Counted from the first letter of the stretch, positions 16,384 to 24,855 are shown. The stretch is DNA of 36,148 nt from Sulfuricurvum sp. (GCF_028712165.1 NZ_JAQTQR010000023.1:1-36148); one strand, 5' to 3'. Notes: a model not told the origin generated them from the sequence alone. Numbers and translations are program-made.

Positions 16384-17051
16384 GATAATTGTCCTTTTAT
16401 TGTTTGTAAATCACGTAAAGCCTCTTTTTTTAGAGAAGGGTTACGGACAAGATAAAGGGGATGATACATAGGAATTAAAAGAGAATTATTAAACGGTATA
16501 ATCTCTCCGCGAACACGTTCAAAATCTCCAAGATCACCGGTAAGTATTTGATATGCATCTGACCCAAGTGTTACAATTATTTTGGGTTTGATGAGTTCCA
16601 GTTGCTTTGCTAAAAACGGTGTGCAGCTACTGCATTCGCTTTGTGAAGGATTTTGAAACCCAAAGGGCTTGCATTTAACCGCATGGGTAAAATAAACATC
16701 ATCAATATGCTTCATCAAGACTTTTTCAATCATGTCGCGCAGCATGACACCGGATCTTCCGACATAATAGTCTGATGCTTCATCTTCGGCAGCTGAGACA
16801 TAGGCATCAATAAACATTAATGAAGCTCTTGGATTTCCGTATCCGCTCATGCTTTGTCTGCGTGATTTACTTAGATCGCACAGATAGCATTTTGAAATAT
16901 TTTCTCCTAATGTAGTGAGGGAATCGGGAAGAGTATTGGAAGTGGCTTGAATATTGGGAGTAATAGGATCAATGTAGGTATAGCCCAATGATTTTAAACG
17001 ATATAGATTTTCTAATAAAGCAAGATTTTGAAAAGAGTCCACGAATTTCAC
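16380..17051 (-). CDS. Uracil-DNA glycosylase superfamily protein (family 4-like) with altered active-site motif
   Basis: 223 residues from a GTG start with no clear ribosome binding site; a TATAAT lies only a few bases upstream, so the message may be almost leaderless or the start may be later. Family 4 features: Cys pair KCYLC near 54-58, VGRSGVMLRDMI near 97-108, FTHAVKCKPF near 121-130, CSSCTPFLAKQLELIKPKIIVTLGSDAY, and MYHPLYLVRNP near the end. Four cysteines could ligate the [4Fe-4S] cluster. The usual first motif GEAPG is replaced by IDAYVSAAED, so catalysis may differ. Heads a minus-strand operon with the next gene overlapping by four bases. Confidence 0.78.
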   Translation of the reverse strand: MKFVDSFQNLALLENLYRLKSLGYTYIDPITPNIQATSNTLPDSLTTLGENISKCYLCDLSKSRRQSMSGYGNPRASLMFIDAYVSAAEDEASDYYVGRSGVMLRDMIEKVLMKHIDDVYFTHAVKCKPFGFQNPSQSECSSCTPFLAKQLELIKPKIIVTLGSDAYQILTGDLGDFERVRGEIIPFNNSLLIPMYHPLYLVRNPSLKKEALRDLQTIKGQLS

Positions 17052-17108
17052 TTATTATAAATTTATATGGAGTATAAAGAAGAAGCGGTTAAAAGGAGAT
17101 AAAGAGGC

Positions 17109-18704
17109 TTAAAATGAAGAGACTATTGCTTCGGGTTTACCGGTAAAGTATCCTTGTGCAAAGTCGACACCGAGATCTTTTACCGCTGTGTATATCTCTT
17201 CGCTGCTGACAAATTCAGCTATAGTTTTTGCTCCGATCTTATGGGCAAAATCAACAATCGTTTCAACAACAATATGATGTCTTGAATTTTCAGTTATCCC
17301 TTGAATAAGTGATCCGTCTATTTTGATATAATCGACATTCAATTTGAGGATGTTCTCAAAATTGGAATATCCTGTTCCAAAATCATCAATAGCAATTTTT
17401 GCACCTAATGCTTTCACAGATGTAATAAATTCTACAACTTCTTCATAATTTTCTATACCTTCAGATTCCAGTATTTCGAAGACAATCCGGGAAGCGGTAC
17501 CTGTTTGTGTAATGGTATGAATGATCTCTTTTACAATAAAAGGATCACGTATATCACTATCCGATAAATTAATTGAAAATTCTTCACATCGTTTTGAAAA
17601 AAGAGAACACGATTGATTGAGGACTTCAAGTGTAATTTGCGGATATAGTTTTGTTTTTTTGGCAATAGTCAAAAATTTTGAAGGTGGTACGATGGTACCA
17701 TCGTTGTCAATCATCCGAACCAAAGTCTCATATTTATCGATATTTCCGGTAATTAGATTGATAATAGGCTGATAATGACAAATAATTCGATGTTTTCCCA
17801 AAGCACTGCGAATAGCAGTTCTCATCTTCATATTGGAACGATACGTTTCTTCAATATTTTCATGTTCCGCATAGAGTGCAACCGAAAGTTTATTCTTTTT
17901 TGCACGATTTAATGCGATATCAGCACGGGTTAATAGTTTGCCATGTCCAATCGCAGCACCTACAGTCATGCGGATATTTATCGTTTCATTTTTTATAAAA
18001 AAGACTTTTTCTTCCAACAAAGACATCAATGCTGCAATTCGATTTCGTAAATCACTCCATGTAAAATGCTCATATAATAAAACGGCAAATTCATCTCCGC
18101 TTATGCGATAAGGGAAAAAATTCATTTTACAAAACCACTGTCCTACTTGATTTAGGATATTGTCGCCTGTTTCTATTCCGTAAAAATCATTGATCTCTTT
18201 AAAATCATCTATATTAAAAATAACACATACAACTGGATTTCTCTTTTCCATATCCGAAACTATTTTTTGTCGATTCGGCAGCCCGGTGAGCTGATCATAG
18301 TAGGCAAGCTTTAATGTTTTTTCTTGACTTTCACGCAAAGCACTTAGGTCTGTAAAGATTGCAAGATAATTTTGTATTTTATTATTTTCATCCATAATAG
18401 CACTAATACTTACCCATGCAGGAAAAATAGCACCATTTTTTCGCCTATTCCATATTTCACTGCTCCAGTGTTTTTCTTTTAATAATGTATTCCACATTTG
18501 ATTATAAAAGGCAGGGTCATGTTTTGCTGATGAAAGAAAATTAGTATTTTTACCGATCACGTCTTGTTCGCTATAGCCGAATGTTTTTAAAAATGAGTTG
18601 TTTACTTTTATTATATTGTTGTTTCGGTCTGTAACAATCATACTGTCTGACGCATGTTCCATGGCCATCGCTAGTATTTCAAATTCACGTCGTCTTTCAT
18701 GCAT
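17109..18704 (-). CDS. PAS-GGDEF-EAL c-di-GMP signalling protein
   Basis: 531 residues from ATG 18704 (GAGG five bases upstream); GTG 18755 with AAAGG would add 17 residues, and I use that numbering here. PAS domain about 30-140 (ASDSMIVTDRNNNIIKVN). GGDEF domain about 150-300 with SGDEF at 219-223 and no RxxD inhibitory site. EAL domain about 310-545: Glu343 (ETLVR), Asn396, Glu427, Asp457/Asp458 (DDFGTGYSNFE), Lys478, Glu514 and Gln534 are all present, so c-di-GMP hydrolysis is likely; the diguanylate cyclase part may be active or act as a GTP sensor. No membrane segment, so cytosolic. Divergent from an HDOD gene. Confidence 0.93.
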   Translation of the reverse strand: MHERRREFEILAMAMEHASDSMIVTDRNNNIIKVNNSFLKTFGYSEQDVIGKNTNFLSSAKHDPAFYNQMWNTLLKEKHWSSEIWNRRKNGAIFPAWVSISAIMDENNKIQNYLAIFTDLSALRESQEKTLKLAYYDQLTGLPNRQKIVSDMEKRNPVVCVIFNIDDFKEINDFYGIETGDNILNQVGQWFCKMNFFPYRISGDEFAVLLYEHFTWSDLRNRIAALMSLLEEKVFFIKNETINIRMTVGAAIGHGKLLTRADIALNRAKKNKLSVALYAEHENIEETYRSNMKMRTAIRSALGKHRIICHYQPIINLITGNIDKYETLVRMIDNDGTIVPPSKFLTIAKKTKLYPQITLEVLNQSCSLFSKRCEEFSINLSDSDIRDPFIVKEIIHTITQTGTASRIVFEILESEGIENYEEVVEFITSVKALGAKIAIDDFGTGYSNFENILKLNVDYIKIDGSLIQGITENSRHHIVVETIVDFAHKIGAKTIAEFVSSEEIYTAVKDLGVDFAQGYFTGKPEAIVSSF

Positions 18705-18861
18705 CTTATCCTCTTCTAATGTTTCGAGAGAGAGACACCCGGATTTTTTATCCACACAAAACCTTTATTTGACTAAAAACTAATTTATTTCAACATTTTA
18801 TTATTTATTCTTTGATAATAATTGTTCTATCTTTGCTTAAATATATTACTTATATTAATTC

Positions 18862-18867
18862 TATAAT
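18862..18867 (+). promoter_or_regulatory. -10 box of the HDOD gene
   Basis: Perfect TATAAT 30 bases before the ATG at 18898, in a very AT-rich divergent spacer; transcription would start near 18874. No good -35. Confidence 0.45.
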
Positions 18868-18897
18868 ATATAAAGTTAAAATAAATTAAAGTTTAAA

Positions 18898-19767
18898 ATG
18901 GCGCATTCGCCTAAGAATAATGATAAAATCACCGATATTAGTTTAAAAGTAAAAAAAGGGAAGTGTGTGGACAATAATATACTTTATTCGATAGAGTCTT
19001 TTCCTCCTCTGCCGGAATCAATTAATAAAATTAATTCACTTTGCAGCGTTGAAGATATAGATTTAAAAGCGATTATTCAAGTAATTGAATCAGATCCTAT
19101 ACTGTATACGGATATTTTACGTTTTTCAAATGTCCCTTATCATGGTTTTAGATACCCGATCACGTCAATTTCTCAAGCGATTGCACTGTTTGGAATTGCT
19201 GCGATTCGGGGAATGTCTCTTACAGCAGCATTGAAAGCGCATCCATATACGGATTTAAGTCCATATGGGATGAGTATACACGAATGGTTCTCTGTTATGG
19301 AAAAGCAGCAACGTTTTCTTGATCTTTGGCTTGTAAAAAAACATCGTTCAATACTGCAATCGCTTGGCGGTCTTACATTTATTTTAGAAATAGGGCGTTT
19401 GGTCGCCTCTTATGCTCTTATGCTCAATAATATTTCGCATGTATTTTTAGAAAATGAATCCGACAAATTACTTTTAGAAGAAAAAAAACTTTTTGGAAAA
19501 TCAGGTGATGAATTAGCCAGTAAATTATTTGATTTTTGGAATTTTGATGAGATGTTTACGAATTCATTATATTATTCATTCAATCCCGAAGATGCAATGG
19601 ATTCGAGGGCATGTGCTGCATTAAAGTGTGCTCGAACACTTTTTACACTGAAAGATGTAAAACCGTTTGAAGAAATCGAATCTATTTTGGAAAAATATGA
19701 TTTTAAAATAAATGATGCGAGAGTTGCTTACGAGATATTATTGAGTGCAGACGAGATAGATAGTTAA
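18898..19767 (+). CDS. HDOD-domain signalling protein
   Basis: 289 residues. Residues about 28-225 match the HDOD fold: FPPLPESINKINSL, then IIQVIESDPILYTDILRFSN, then ITSISQAIALFGIAAIRGMSL. These proteins are related to HD phosphohydrolases but lack the metal-binding HD pair, as this one does. Roles in other bacteria include motility, stress and cell-cycle signalling together with c-di-GMP proteins; the exact function is unknown. The start lacks a clear ribosome binding site. It lies back to back with the PAS-GGDEF-EAL gene, which suggests shared regulation. Confidence 0.85.
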   Translation: MAHSPKNNDKITDISLKVKKGKCVDNNILYSIESFPPLPESINKINSLCSVEDIDLKAIIQVIESDPILYTDILRFSNVPYHGFRYPITSISQAIALFGIAAIRGMSLTAALKAHPYTDLSPYGMSIHEWFSVMEKQQRFLDLWLVKKHRSILQSLGGLTFILEIGRLVASYALMLNNISHVFLENESDKLLLEEKKLFGKSGDELASKLFDFWNFDEMFTNSLYYSFNPEDAMDSRACAALKCARTLFTLKDVKPFEEIESILEKYDFKINDARVAYEILLSADEIDS

Positions 19768-19790
19768 AGCCCCTAAGAGATGGGCTTTAA
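19764..19790. terminator. Bidirectional hairpin between HDOD and superoxide reductase genes
   Basis: TTAAAGCCC / GGGCTTTAA, 9 bp perfect with a 9-base loop, overlapping the HDOD stop and lying a few bases after the convergent superoxide reductase stop (19794). T-runs on each side are short (TTTAA), so termination rests on the stem. It is the only convergent junction in the window with such a hairpin. Confidence 0.6.
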
Positions 19791-19793
19791 TAG

Positions 19794-20180
19794 TTATTCA
19801 GCAACTTCAACTTCGACTGGCGTTGATTCCCATACACCGTGTTTGGTGCAGTAGCCATGTGCTACAAGAGTCAATTTTTTACCCATTGGAACGATGTTGA
19901 AAGTAACTTCAGCATGGTTTTTTTCATTTCCCAATGTACCAGGTACGAAATCAGCACGTGCAAGTAATGTTTCACCGTTGTAAAGTGCAATATTTGCAAT
20001 GAAGTGGTCGAAATCATCTGGATGAGAGTATTCATTCCCCATTTTGACGGTAACGGCAAGTTTTTCACCTTTTTTTGCAGTTGAAGCACAGTGGATAAAC
20101 GGTGAGTGACGGTCAATGTAGTCTTTTTTTGCTTCGCGTTCTACAGTGCTGATGTCGACGTAACGGTTGATTGTTGGCAT
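19794..20180 (-). CDS. Class II superoxide reductase (neelaredoxin type)
   Basis: 128 residues from ATG 20180, which has AAGGA upstream; an earlier in-frame start (20222) lacks one. A single SOR domain without the N-terminal desulforedoxin centre. Expected ligands of the square-pyramidal iron site are His25 (RHSPFI), His53 and His59 (SHPDDFDHF), Cys111 and His114 (CTKHG). It would reduce superoxide to peroxide in the cytosol using rubredoxin-like donors, without making oxygen. The E-K-H of the classical active-site loop is D-R-H here, so the Lys that guides superoxide is Arg. Monocistronic, with a TACAAT -10 at 20214-20219. Confidence 0.85.
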   Translation of the reverse strand: MPTINRYVDISTVEREAKKDYIDRHSPFIHCASTAKKGEKLAVTVKMGNEYSHPDDFDHFIANIALYNGETLLARADFVPGTLGNEKNHAEVTFNIVPMGKKLTLVAHGYCTKHGVWESTPVEVEVAE

Positions 20181-20213
20181 AAGGATTCCTTGTTTTATAA
20201 AATTAATGCAGAC

Positions 20214-20219
20214 ATTGTA
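20214..20219 (-). promoter_or_regulatory. -10 box of the superoxide reductase gene
   Basis: Minus strand GTACAAT, about 34 bases before the start codon. The inverted repeat at 20249-20263 lies just upstream, near where a -35 or operator would be. Confidence 0.4.
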
Positions 20220-20248
20220 CACCTCAAAACTTTTAACTACACCTAAAT

Positions 20249-20263
20249 GAGATACTTTATCTC
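20249..20263. promoter_or_regulatory. Inverted repeat, possible operator upstream of superoxide reductase
   Basis: GAGATA-CTT-TATCTC, a perfect 6-3-6 palindrome centred about 40 bases upstream of the -10 box of the superoxide reductase gene, in the divergent spacer with glyS. Could bind a dimeric regulator; it does not match the PerR or Fur consensus that I know. Confidence 0.35.
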
Positions 20264-20311
20264 TTAATTAATTTTTTCCAAAGCAACAGCGATTTTTAAC
20301 CAATAGAGGGG

Positions 20312-20317
20312 TAAAAT
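20312..20317 (+). promoter_or_regulatory. -10 box of glyS
   Basis: TAAAAT in GGGGTAAAATCG, 34 bases before the ATG at 20351, in a T-rich context usual for housekeeping promoters of this phylum. Confidence 0.4.
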
Positions 20318-20350
20318 CGGGCTTTAAAAATGATTGATGGATAAGTGAAT

Positions 20351-22387
20351 ATGTTAAAACCTCTTTTGATTGAAATCGGTGTTGAAGAACTCCCTGCCGT
20401 ACCCCTTCTCAAAGAACTCTCTGAAATTGAGAGAAAATGGGTTTCGGTGTTGGATAAAAATGCTCTTGTAGGCGAGTTTGAGTTCTACTATACGCCGCGT
20501 CGTTTGGTTCTATGGCATCGGGAGTTTAAAGTCTCTCAAGATGACCGTGTTGAAGAATTTTACGGTGCACCAGTAGAAATTGCAATCAAAGACGGTGTCC
20601 CGACACCTGCTGCTTTAGGTTTTGCTAAAAAATGTGGAGTAGAGTTCGATCAAATCACACGTGCGGAAAAAGCGGGCAAAGAGGTCCTCTATTTTAGCCG
20701 TACGGTAGAAGGGCGACCCAGCAGTGAAATTTTGGGTGAGATGATCGAGCAATGGATCAAAAGTCTCAACTTCGGTAAATCAATGCGCTGGGGATCAAGC
20801 CATGAGAGCTTCATCCGTCCAATCCGATGGATCAATGTTATGATGGATAATGAGGTTATTGACATTGAACTGTTCGATGTCCGTTCATCCGCACATACGT
20901 ATGTTCACCGAATCAGCCACTTTGGAGTGATGAGAGTCGATTCTATCCACCACTATTTTGATCTTCTCAAAGAGGGGTCTGTAACCCTTTATCCGCAAGA
21001 GCGTCGCAAAACCATCTTAGATGCATTTACCGCATTGGAGAATGCACACGGTATCAGCATCGAAGTCGATGAGGATCTTTTGGACGAAGTCGTTGCTATT
21101 ACCGAACATCCAACACCTCTTTTAGGAAATTTTGATGAAAGTTTCCTAGAGCTTCCTCCTGAAGTTATTATTACCTCCATGAAAGAGCATCAACGCTATT
21201 TCCCGGTCTTTAAAAACGGCAAATTGATTAATGCATTTGTCGTGGTTTCCAATGCGTTAACGGATGACTTCAGCAAAGTCATCGAGGGCAATCAGCGTGT
21301 GCTTCGTCCACGTCTCTCCGATGCCCTCTTTTTCTACCGTAATGACCTCAAAAAGGGGCTTAGTACGGCCGGATTGGAAAAAGTCGTTTTTATGAACGGT
21401 CTAGGTACATTAGCAGAGAAAATCGCACGTGAAAAAATGGTTGCTTCGACCCTTTCAAATCTTGTGTATGAGAATATCAATCCATTAGTGTTAGAACGGG
21501 CTATGGAATTGGCCAAAGCCGATCTTATGTCGGAAATGGTGTATGAATTTACAGAACTCCAAGGGCTGATGGGATATTACTATGCACTTGCACTTGGTGA
21601 ATCGTCCGAAGTTGCCGTTGCGATCAAAGAACAATATTTACCGACGGGTGAAGAGAGTGCATTACCGAGTACTATGCTCAGTGCAATTGTAGCAATGGCG
21701 ATGAAGCTTGACACATTGATCGGGATGTTCAGTATCGGTGAGATTCCGACCGGTTCACGCGATCCGTTCGCCCTTCGTCGTGCCGTCAACGGGATTATCA
21801 AAATCGCCGTGGCACACCAAATTCCGCTTAATTTTTCAACATTGATCGATCAACTTACCAATCTCTATCCGCAAGGAAAAGAGTACAAAAAGAACATCGA
21901 AACCTTTATTATTGAGCGTCTCGCCGGAGCGTATCCGGGAGTTAATCCATCTATTATACAAGCGGTCGTCTCTAAAGACGCATCCGTGGAACTCGATGTC
22001 CTTGAAATTGACCGTAAAATCCGAGCGGTCAGTACGATCGCATCATCCGATTCGTTCGTCGAAGCGTTTTCAACTTTTAAACGCGTTAGTAATATCCTCA
22101 AAGACGAAGCAATGGATAAAGGGTTTATTGTCAACGAATCTCTTTTTGAAAACGATGCGGAACGCAATCTCTACGCTTCGGCTAAAGCGGTCATGAACAA
22201 CCAGTATGAAACTCTTGAAGAACGTTTAGATGCTCTCTTTGCGCTTAAAGCTCCGCTCGATATATTCTTCGATAATGTCATGGTCAATGCAGATGATTTA
22301 AACGTTCGTGCTAACCGTAAAGCCCTCGTTGGGATGATTTACGCAGAGATTTATTCGATTGCCGATATCAAAAATATCACCTTATGA
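20351..22387 (+). CDS. glyS: Glycyl-tRNA synthetase beta subunit
   Basis: 678 residues from ATG 20351 (GTG 20345 is two codons upstream and too near the GGA). Opening LLIEIGVEELPA is the GlyS hallmark; SMRWGSSHESFIRPIRWI, TEHPTPLLGNFDESFLELP and SRDPFALRRAVNGI are further conserved blocks, the last being the HD-like/tRNA-binding region. Length fits the family (about 680-690). With the alpha chain GlyQ, not in this window, it forms the bacterial alpha2beta2 enzyme that charges tRNA-Gly. Its final 29 bases overlap the next gene. Codon use here is less AT-biased than in the glycan cluster. Confidence 0.97.
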   Translation: MLKPLLIEIGVEELPAVPLLKELSEIERKWVSVLDKNALVGEFEFYYTPRRLVLWHREFKVSQDDRVEEFYGAPVEIAIKDGVPTPAALGFAKKCGVEFDQITRAEKAGKEVLYFSRTVEGRPSSEILGEMIEQWIKSLNFGKSMRWGSSHESFIRPIRWINVMMDNEVIDIELFDVRSSAHTYVHRISHFGVMRVDSIHHYFDLLKEGSVTLYPQERRKTILDAFTALENAHGISIEVDEDLLDEVVAITEHPTPLLGNFDESFLELPPEVIITSMKEHQRYFPVFKNGKLINAFVVVSNALTDDFSKVIEGNQRVLRPRLSDALFFYRNDLKKGLSTAGLEKVVFMNGLGTLAEKIAREKMVASTLSNLVYENINPLVLERAMELAKADLMSEMVYEFTELQGLMGYYYALALGESSEVAVAIKEQYLPTGEESALPSTMLSAIVAMAMKLDTLIGMFSIGEIPTGSRDPFALRRAVNGIIKIAVAHQIPLNFSTLIDQLTNLYPQGKEYKKNIETFIIERLAGAYPGVNPSIIQAVVSKDASVELDVLEIDRKIRAVSTIASSDSFVEAFSTFKRVSNILKDEAMDKGFIVNESLFENDAERNLYASAKAVMNNQYETLEERLDALFALKAPLDIFFDNVMVNADDLNVRANRKALVGMIYAEIYSIADIKNITL

Positions 22388-23510
22388 TGTAATCGTCATC
22401 GGAGCTGGCGTTAACGGCTGCTGCAGCGCCTACACGCTCCATAGTGCCGGATTACGTGTTGCCTTAATTGATCAAGACGGTATAGCCTCCGGTGGTAGTG
22501 GTGCGGCTGGGGCATTTATCTCTCCGAAAATTTCCAAAGCCGGAGAACTCAAAGAGATAATGACCGAGGCGCACGCTGAAGCATTGGCCTTTTATACTAC
22601 TCATTTTCCACAATTTACCCTGGTAAAACCTCTCCTTCACATTGCCAATAGCCCAAAAGAGGGTGAAAAAGTTGAATCTTTTAAACATGAAACCCATATA
22701 AAGCACTCCAATATTCCACATGCGATACAAACACTGCTGAGTGATGAAGCAAAAAATGCATCTTCTATTTATTTTGATATGGGTGCCGTTGTTGATGCGC
22801 AAGGGGTGTGTAATGCAATGGCAGAGGGTGTTGATTTTTATCCTTTGAAAGTTGAGCAACTCCTTCATGCGGGTGGATGCTGGCATGTCGGTGAATTGCG
22901 TGCGAAGAACCTCGTTTTATCTATCGGAGCCTATCCAAAACTTTTGCCGATTGATTACGTCGGATTGCGAGGGATTTGGGGACATCGAATCGATATTGAG
23001 ACATCGACCCATATCCCGTGTATCCTGCATCATCATGTTTCGATCTCTCCGACGACTAAAGAAGGCATTGTTGCTATCGGTGCCACACATGATGTCCATT
23101 ACTCCCCGTTTTCCGGAGAAGCGTATGATATAGAGCAGGGTAGGAATATACTGCTTGAAAAAGCTTCAATGACATTAAAATTAAATAATATTAATATTCT
23201 AAAAGACTATATGGGATTGCGTTCGGGGTCAAACGACTATTTGCCTATGCTGGGTAATTTGGTGGATGCTGAGGCGACGTTGGAAAAATATCCTCATATG
23301 CAGCATGGTAAGGCGGTTGATTCAAGTGAATACATCTACTATCCTAATCTTACGATGATCAATGCTTCCGGAGGATATGGCTTTGTACTTGCACCGTATT
23401 TGGCAAAACGATTAAAAGAGTTTATTATAGGCGCCAAAGCGCTTGATCCAATATTATCTCCATCGCGTTTTTTTCCACGTTGGGCAAAAAGAAAAAGTTT
23501 TCAGTCGTAA
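22359..23510 (+). CDS. FAD-dependent oxidoreductase, MnmC oxidase-domain-like
   Basis: 383 residues from TTG 22359, 29 bases inside glyS; no later ATG precedes the FAD-binding motif, so this start is nearly forced. The N-terminus has the dinucleotide motif IGAGVNG (Gly15, Gly17, Gly20) and ASGGSGAAGAFISPKISK, as in DAO-family enzymes acting on amine groups. The C-terminal part has YMGLRSGSNDYLPMLG, NASGGYGFVLAP and LSPSRFFPRW, closely like the FAD domain of MnmC, which removes the carboxymethyl group from cmnm5(s2)U in tRNA wobble positions. The methyltransferase domain of fused MnmC is absent. A tRNA role fits coupling to glyS, but other DAO substrates are possible. Confidence 0.7.
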   Translation: MPISKISPYDVIVIGAGVNGCCSAYTLHSAGLRVALIDQDGIASGGSGAAGAFISPKISKAGELKEIMTEAHAEALAFYTTHFPQFTLVKPLLHIANSPKEGEKVESFKHETHIKHSNIPHAIQTLLSDEAKNASSIYFDMGAVVDAQGVCNAMAEGVDFYPLKVEQLLHAGGCWHVGELRAKNLVLSIGAYPKLLPIDYVGLRGIWGHRIDIETSTHIPCILHHHVSISPTTKEGIVAIGATHDVHYSPFSGEAYDIEQGRNILLEKASMTLKLNNINILKDYMGLRSGSNDYLPMLGNLVDAEATLEKYPHMQHGKAVDSSEYIYYPNLTMINASGGYGFVLAPYLAKRLKEFIIGAKALDPILSPSRFFPRWAKRKSFQS

Positions 23511-23965
23511 ACAACGACTCCATAGTTGTCATCGATGCGGTAAAACCGTGAATCAGCAGTTATGATAAGGTCGTTTAAACGTGCGAGATGAACATAACTG
23601 TTTTTATCTACTTTAATCCCGTTTTCGAGAAAAAAACGCTTGAGATTGACAAATTTAATATCATTGACAAACTTATACTCAAATTGATTGTAAAGCTTCA
23701 TTTTTTTATATCCGAAAATATGACTGTCAATTCCCATCTGTGTTGCTGCGTATTGAGTCGGAAGATAGCCGGACAGGTCAGTTAAATCGTTCTGAATATG
23801 GGCATATTTTGCAGGTAGAGTGTTCTTTTCGATAAAAACATAGCGGTTTAGCTTTATATGTCGGCTGTCATTCCAGTACGAGTAAGCAGGGGAGGAGATG
23901 GAGAGTTTGGTATATACCTCTTTCCAGAGCCAGTGTTTGTCAAGGATAGAGTAAAAAGAGGACAT
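23501..23965 (-). CDS. Protein of unknown function
   Basis: 154 residues, not recognised. Rich in Tyr, Phe, Lys and Asn; no signal peptide or membrane segment. The C-terminus has beta-like stretches (DLIITADSRFYRIDDNYGVVVYD). It starts four bases after the stop of the NlpC/P60 peptidase gene on the same strand, so the two are probably co-transcribed. Its last ten bases overlap the convergent FAD oxidoreductase gene. Confidence 0.65.
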   Translation of the reverse strand: MSSFYSILDKHWLWKEVYTKLSISSPAYSYWNDSRHIKLNRYVFIEKNTLPAKYAHIQNDLTDLSGYLPTQYAATQMGIDSHIFGYKKMKLYNQFEYKFVNDIKFVNLKRFFLENGIKVDKNSYVHLARLNDLIITADSRFYRIDDNYGVVVYD

Positions 23966-23969
23966 TTTT

Positions 23970-24764
23970 TTATTCGTCGTATTGAGGAGTATTAAGAGCT
24001 AACCGTTTTGCATATAAAAAGTGATTTTTATAATACCCTTTGTCAATAGAATCGTATTGTACTTTATGCCCTGAAAAGGATGCATGAATAATTTGTCCGT
24101 CTCCTGCATATATAGCAACATGGGAAGGATCGGATTTATAGGTGCGGTAAAAAAGCAAATCACCGACTTGGAGATCTTTATAATCAACGCTTTCACCAAG
24201 TTGGGCTTGTTCAGCTGCACTATGAGGCAGATTGACTCCAAATTGCTGATACACTTGCTGCGTAAAGCCGGAACAATCGGTACGATCTCCATTTTTACCG
24301 CCGAAAGCGTACGGGGTTCCTAGAAACTCTTTTGCACGCGCTAACACCTTGTCTTTTATCGTTTTGAAATTACCGGCAATCTTTTGAGGAGTACTTTTAG
24401 GAGTTTCATCACTATTGGTATTATCGGGACAGATGGTACTTGCAGCAATTGGTGAAGGTTTTGAAATCATCAAATAGGGATTTGCATCTTTACCGATCGA
24501 ATCGTGATTAAAAGTGGTGTTTTTTAATACAGTTTCGGTTGAGGCTACTGATTTAACGACTGGGGCTGTAGGCGGAGTAGGTTTGGATATTGCTAAAGGG
24601 GTATTGTTTTTTTCAAAAGGATTAACATCATTTTTTGCTGAATCGTTAACTTTTTTTAGTTCCCGTTCATATTCTAAAAAGAGGGATGGTTCACGCCTCT
24701 GCGATTCTGCCTGAACCGTTAATGTCAGTAAAATCAGTGATAACACTGTTCGTTTTATCAGCAT
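23970..24764 (-). CDS. NlpC/P60 (C40) cell-wall endopeptidase
   Basis: 264 residues with a signal peptide (MLIKRTVLSLILLTLTVQA). A low-complexity linker rich in Pro, Ser, Thr and Lys (about 45-140) is followed by an NlpC/P60 domain: AKEFLGTPYAFGG, catalytic Cys in DCSGF, DLQVGDLLFYR, catalytic His in SHVAIYAG, and the third residue His in IIHAS. It would cut the gamma-D-Glu-diaminopimelate bond in peptidoglycan peptides in the periplasm. Divergent from hemH. Confidence 0.9.
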   Translation of the reverse strand: MLIKRTVLSLILLTLTVQAESQRREPSLFLEYERELKKVNDSAKNDVNPFEKNNTPLAISKPTPPTAPVVKSVASTETVLKNTTFNHDSIGKDANPYLMISKPSPIAASTICPDNTNSDETPKSTPQKIAGNFKTIKDKVLARAKEFLGTPYAFGGKNGDRTDCSGFTQQVYQQFGVNLPHSAAEQAQLGESVDYKDLQVGDLLFYRTYKSDPSHVAIYAGDGQIIHASFSGHKVQYDSIDKGYYKNHFLYAKRLALNTPQYDE

Positions 24765-24855
24765 TAACCCTCCTCATTTTTTCTGCGCTGTAGTCATTAT
24801 AGAATAAAAAGCTTTATTTTTTTTTATAACACTAAACTTTAACACTTCGTTATGG

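Noticed and set aside
21865-22167. 100-codon antisense frame in glyS
   Set aside because: Serine/arginine-rich shadow of a conserved synthetase gene.
23501-23965. Assignment of the 154-residue protein as a toxin or immunity protein
   Set aside because: No catalytic pattern, no small partner gene; only a four-base spacing to a peptidase gene is visible, so it is left unnamed.
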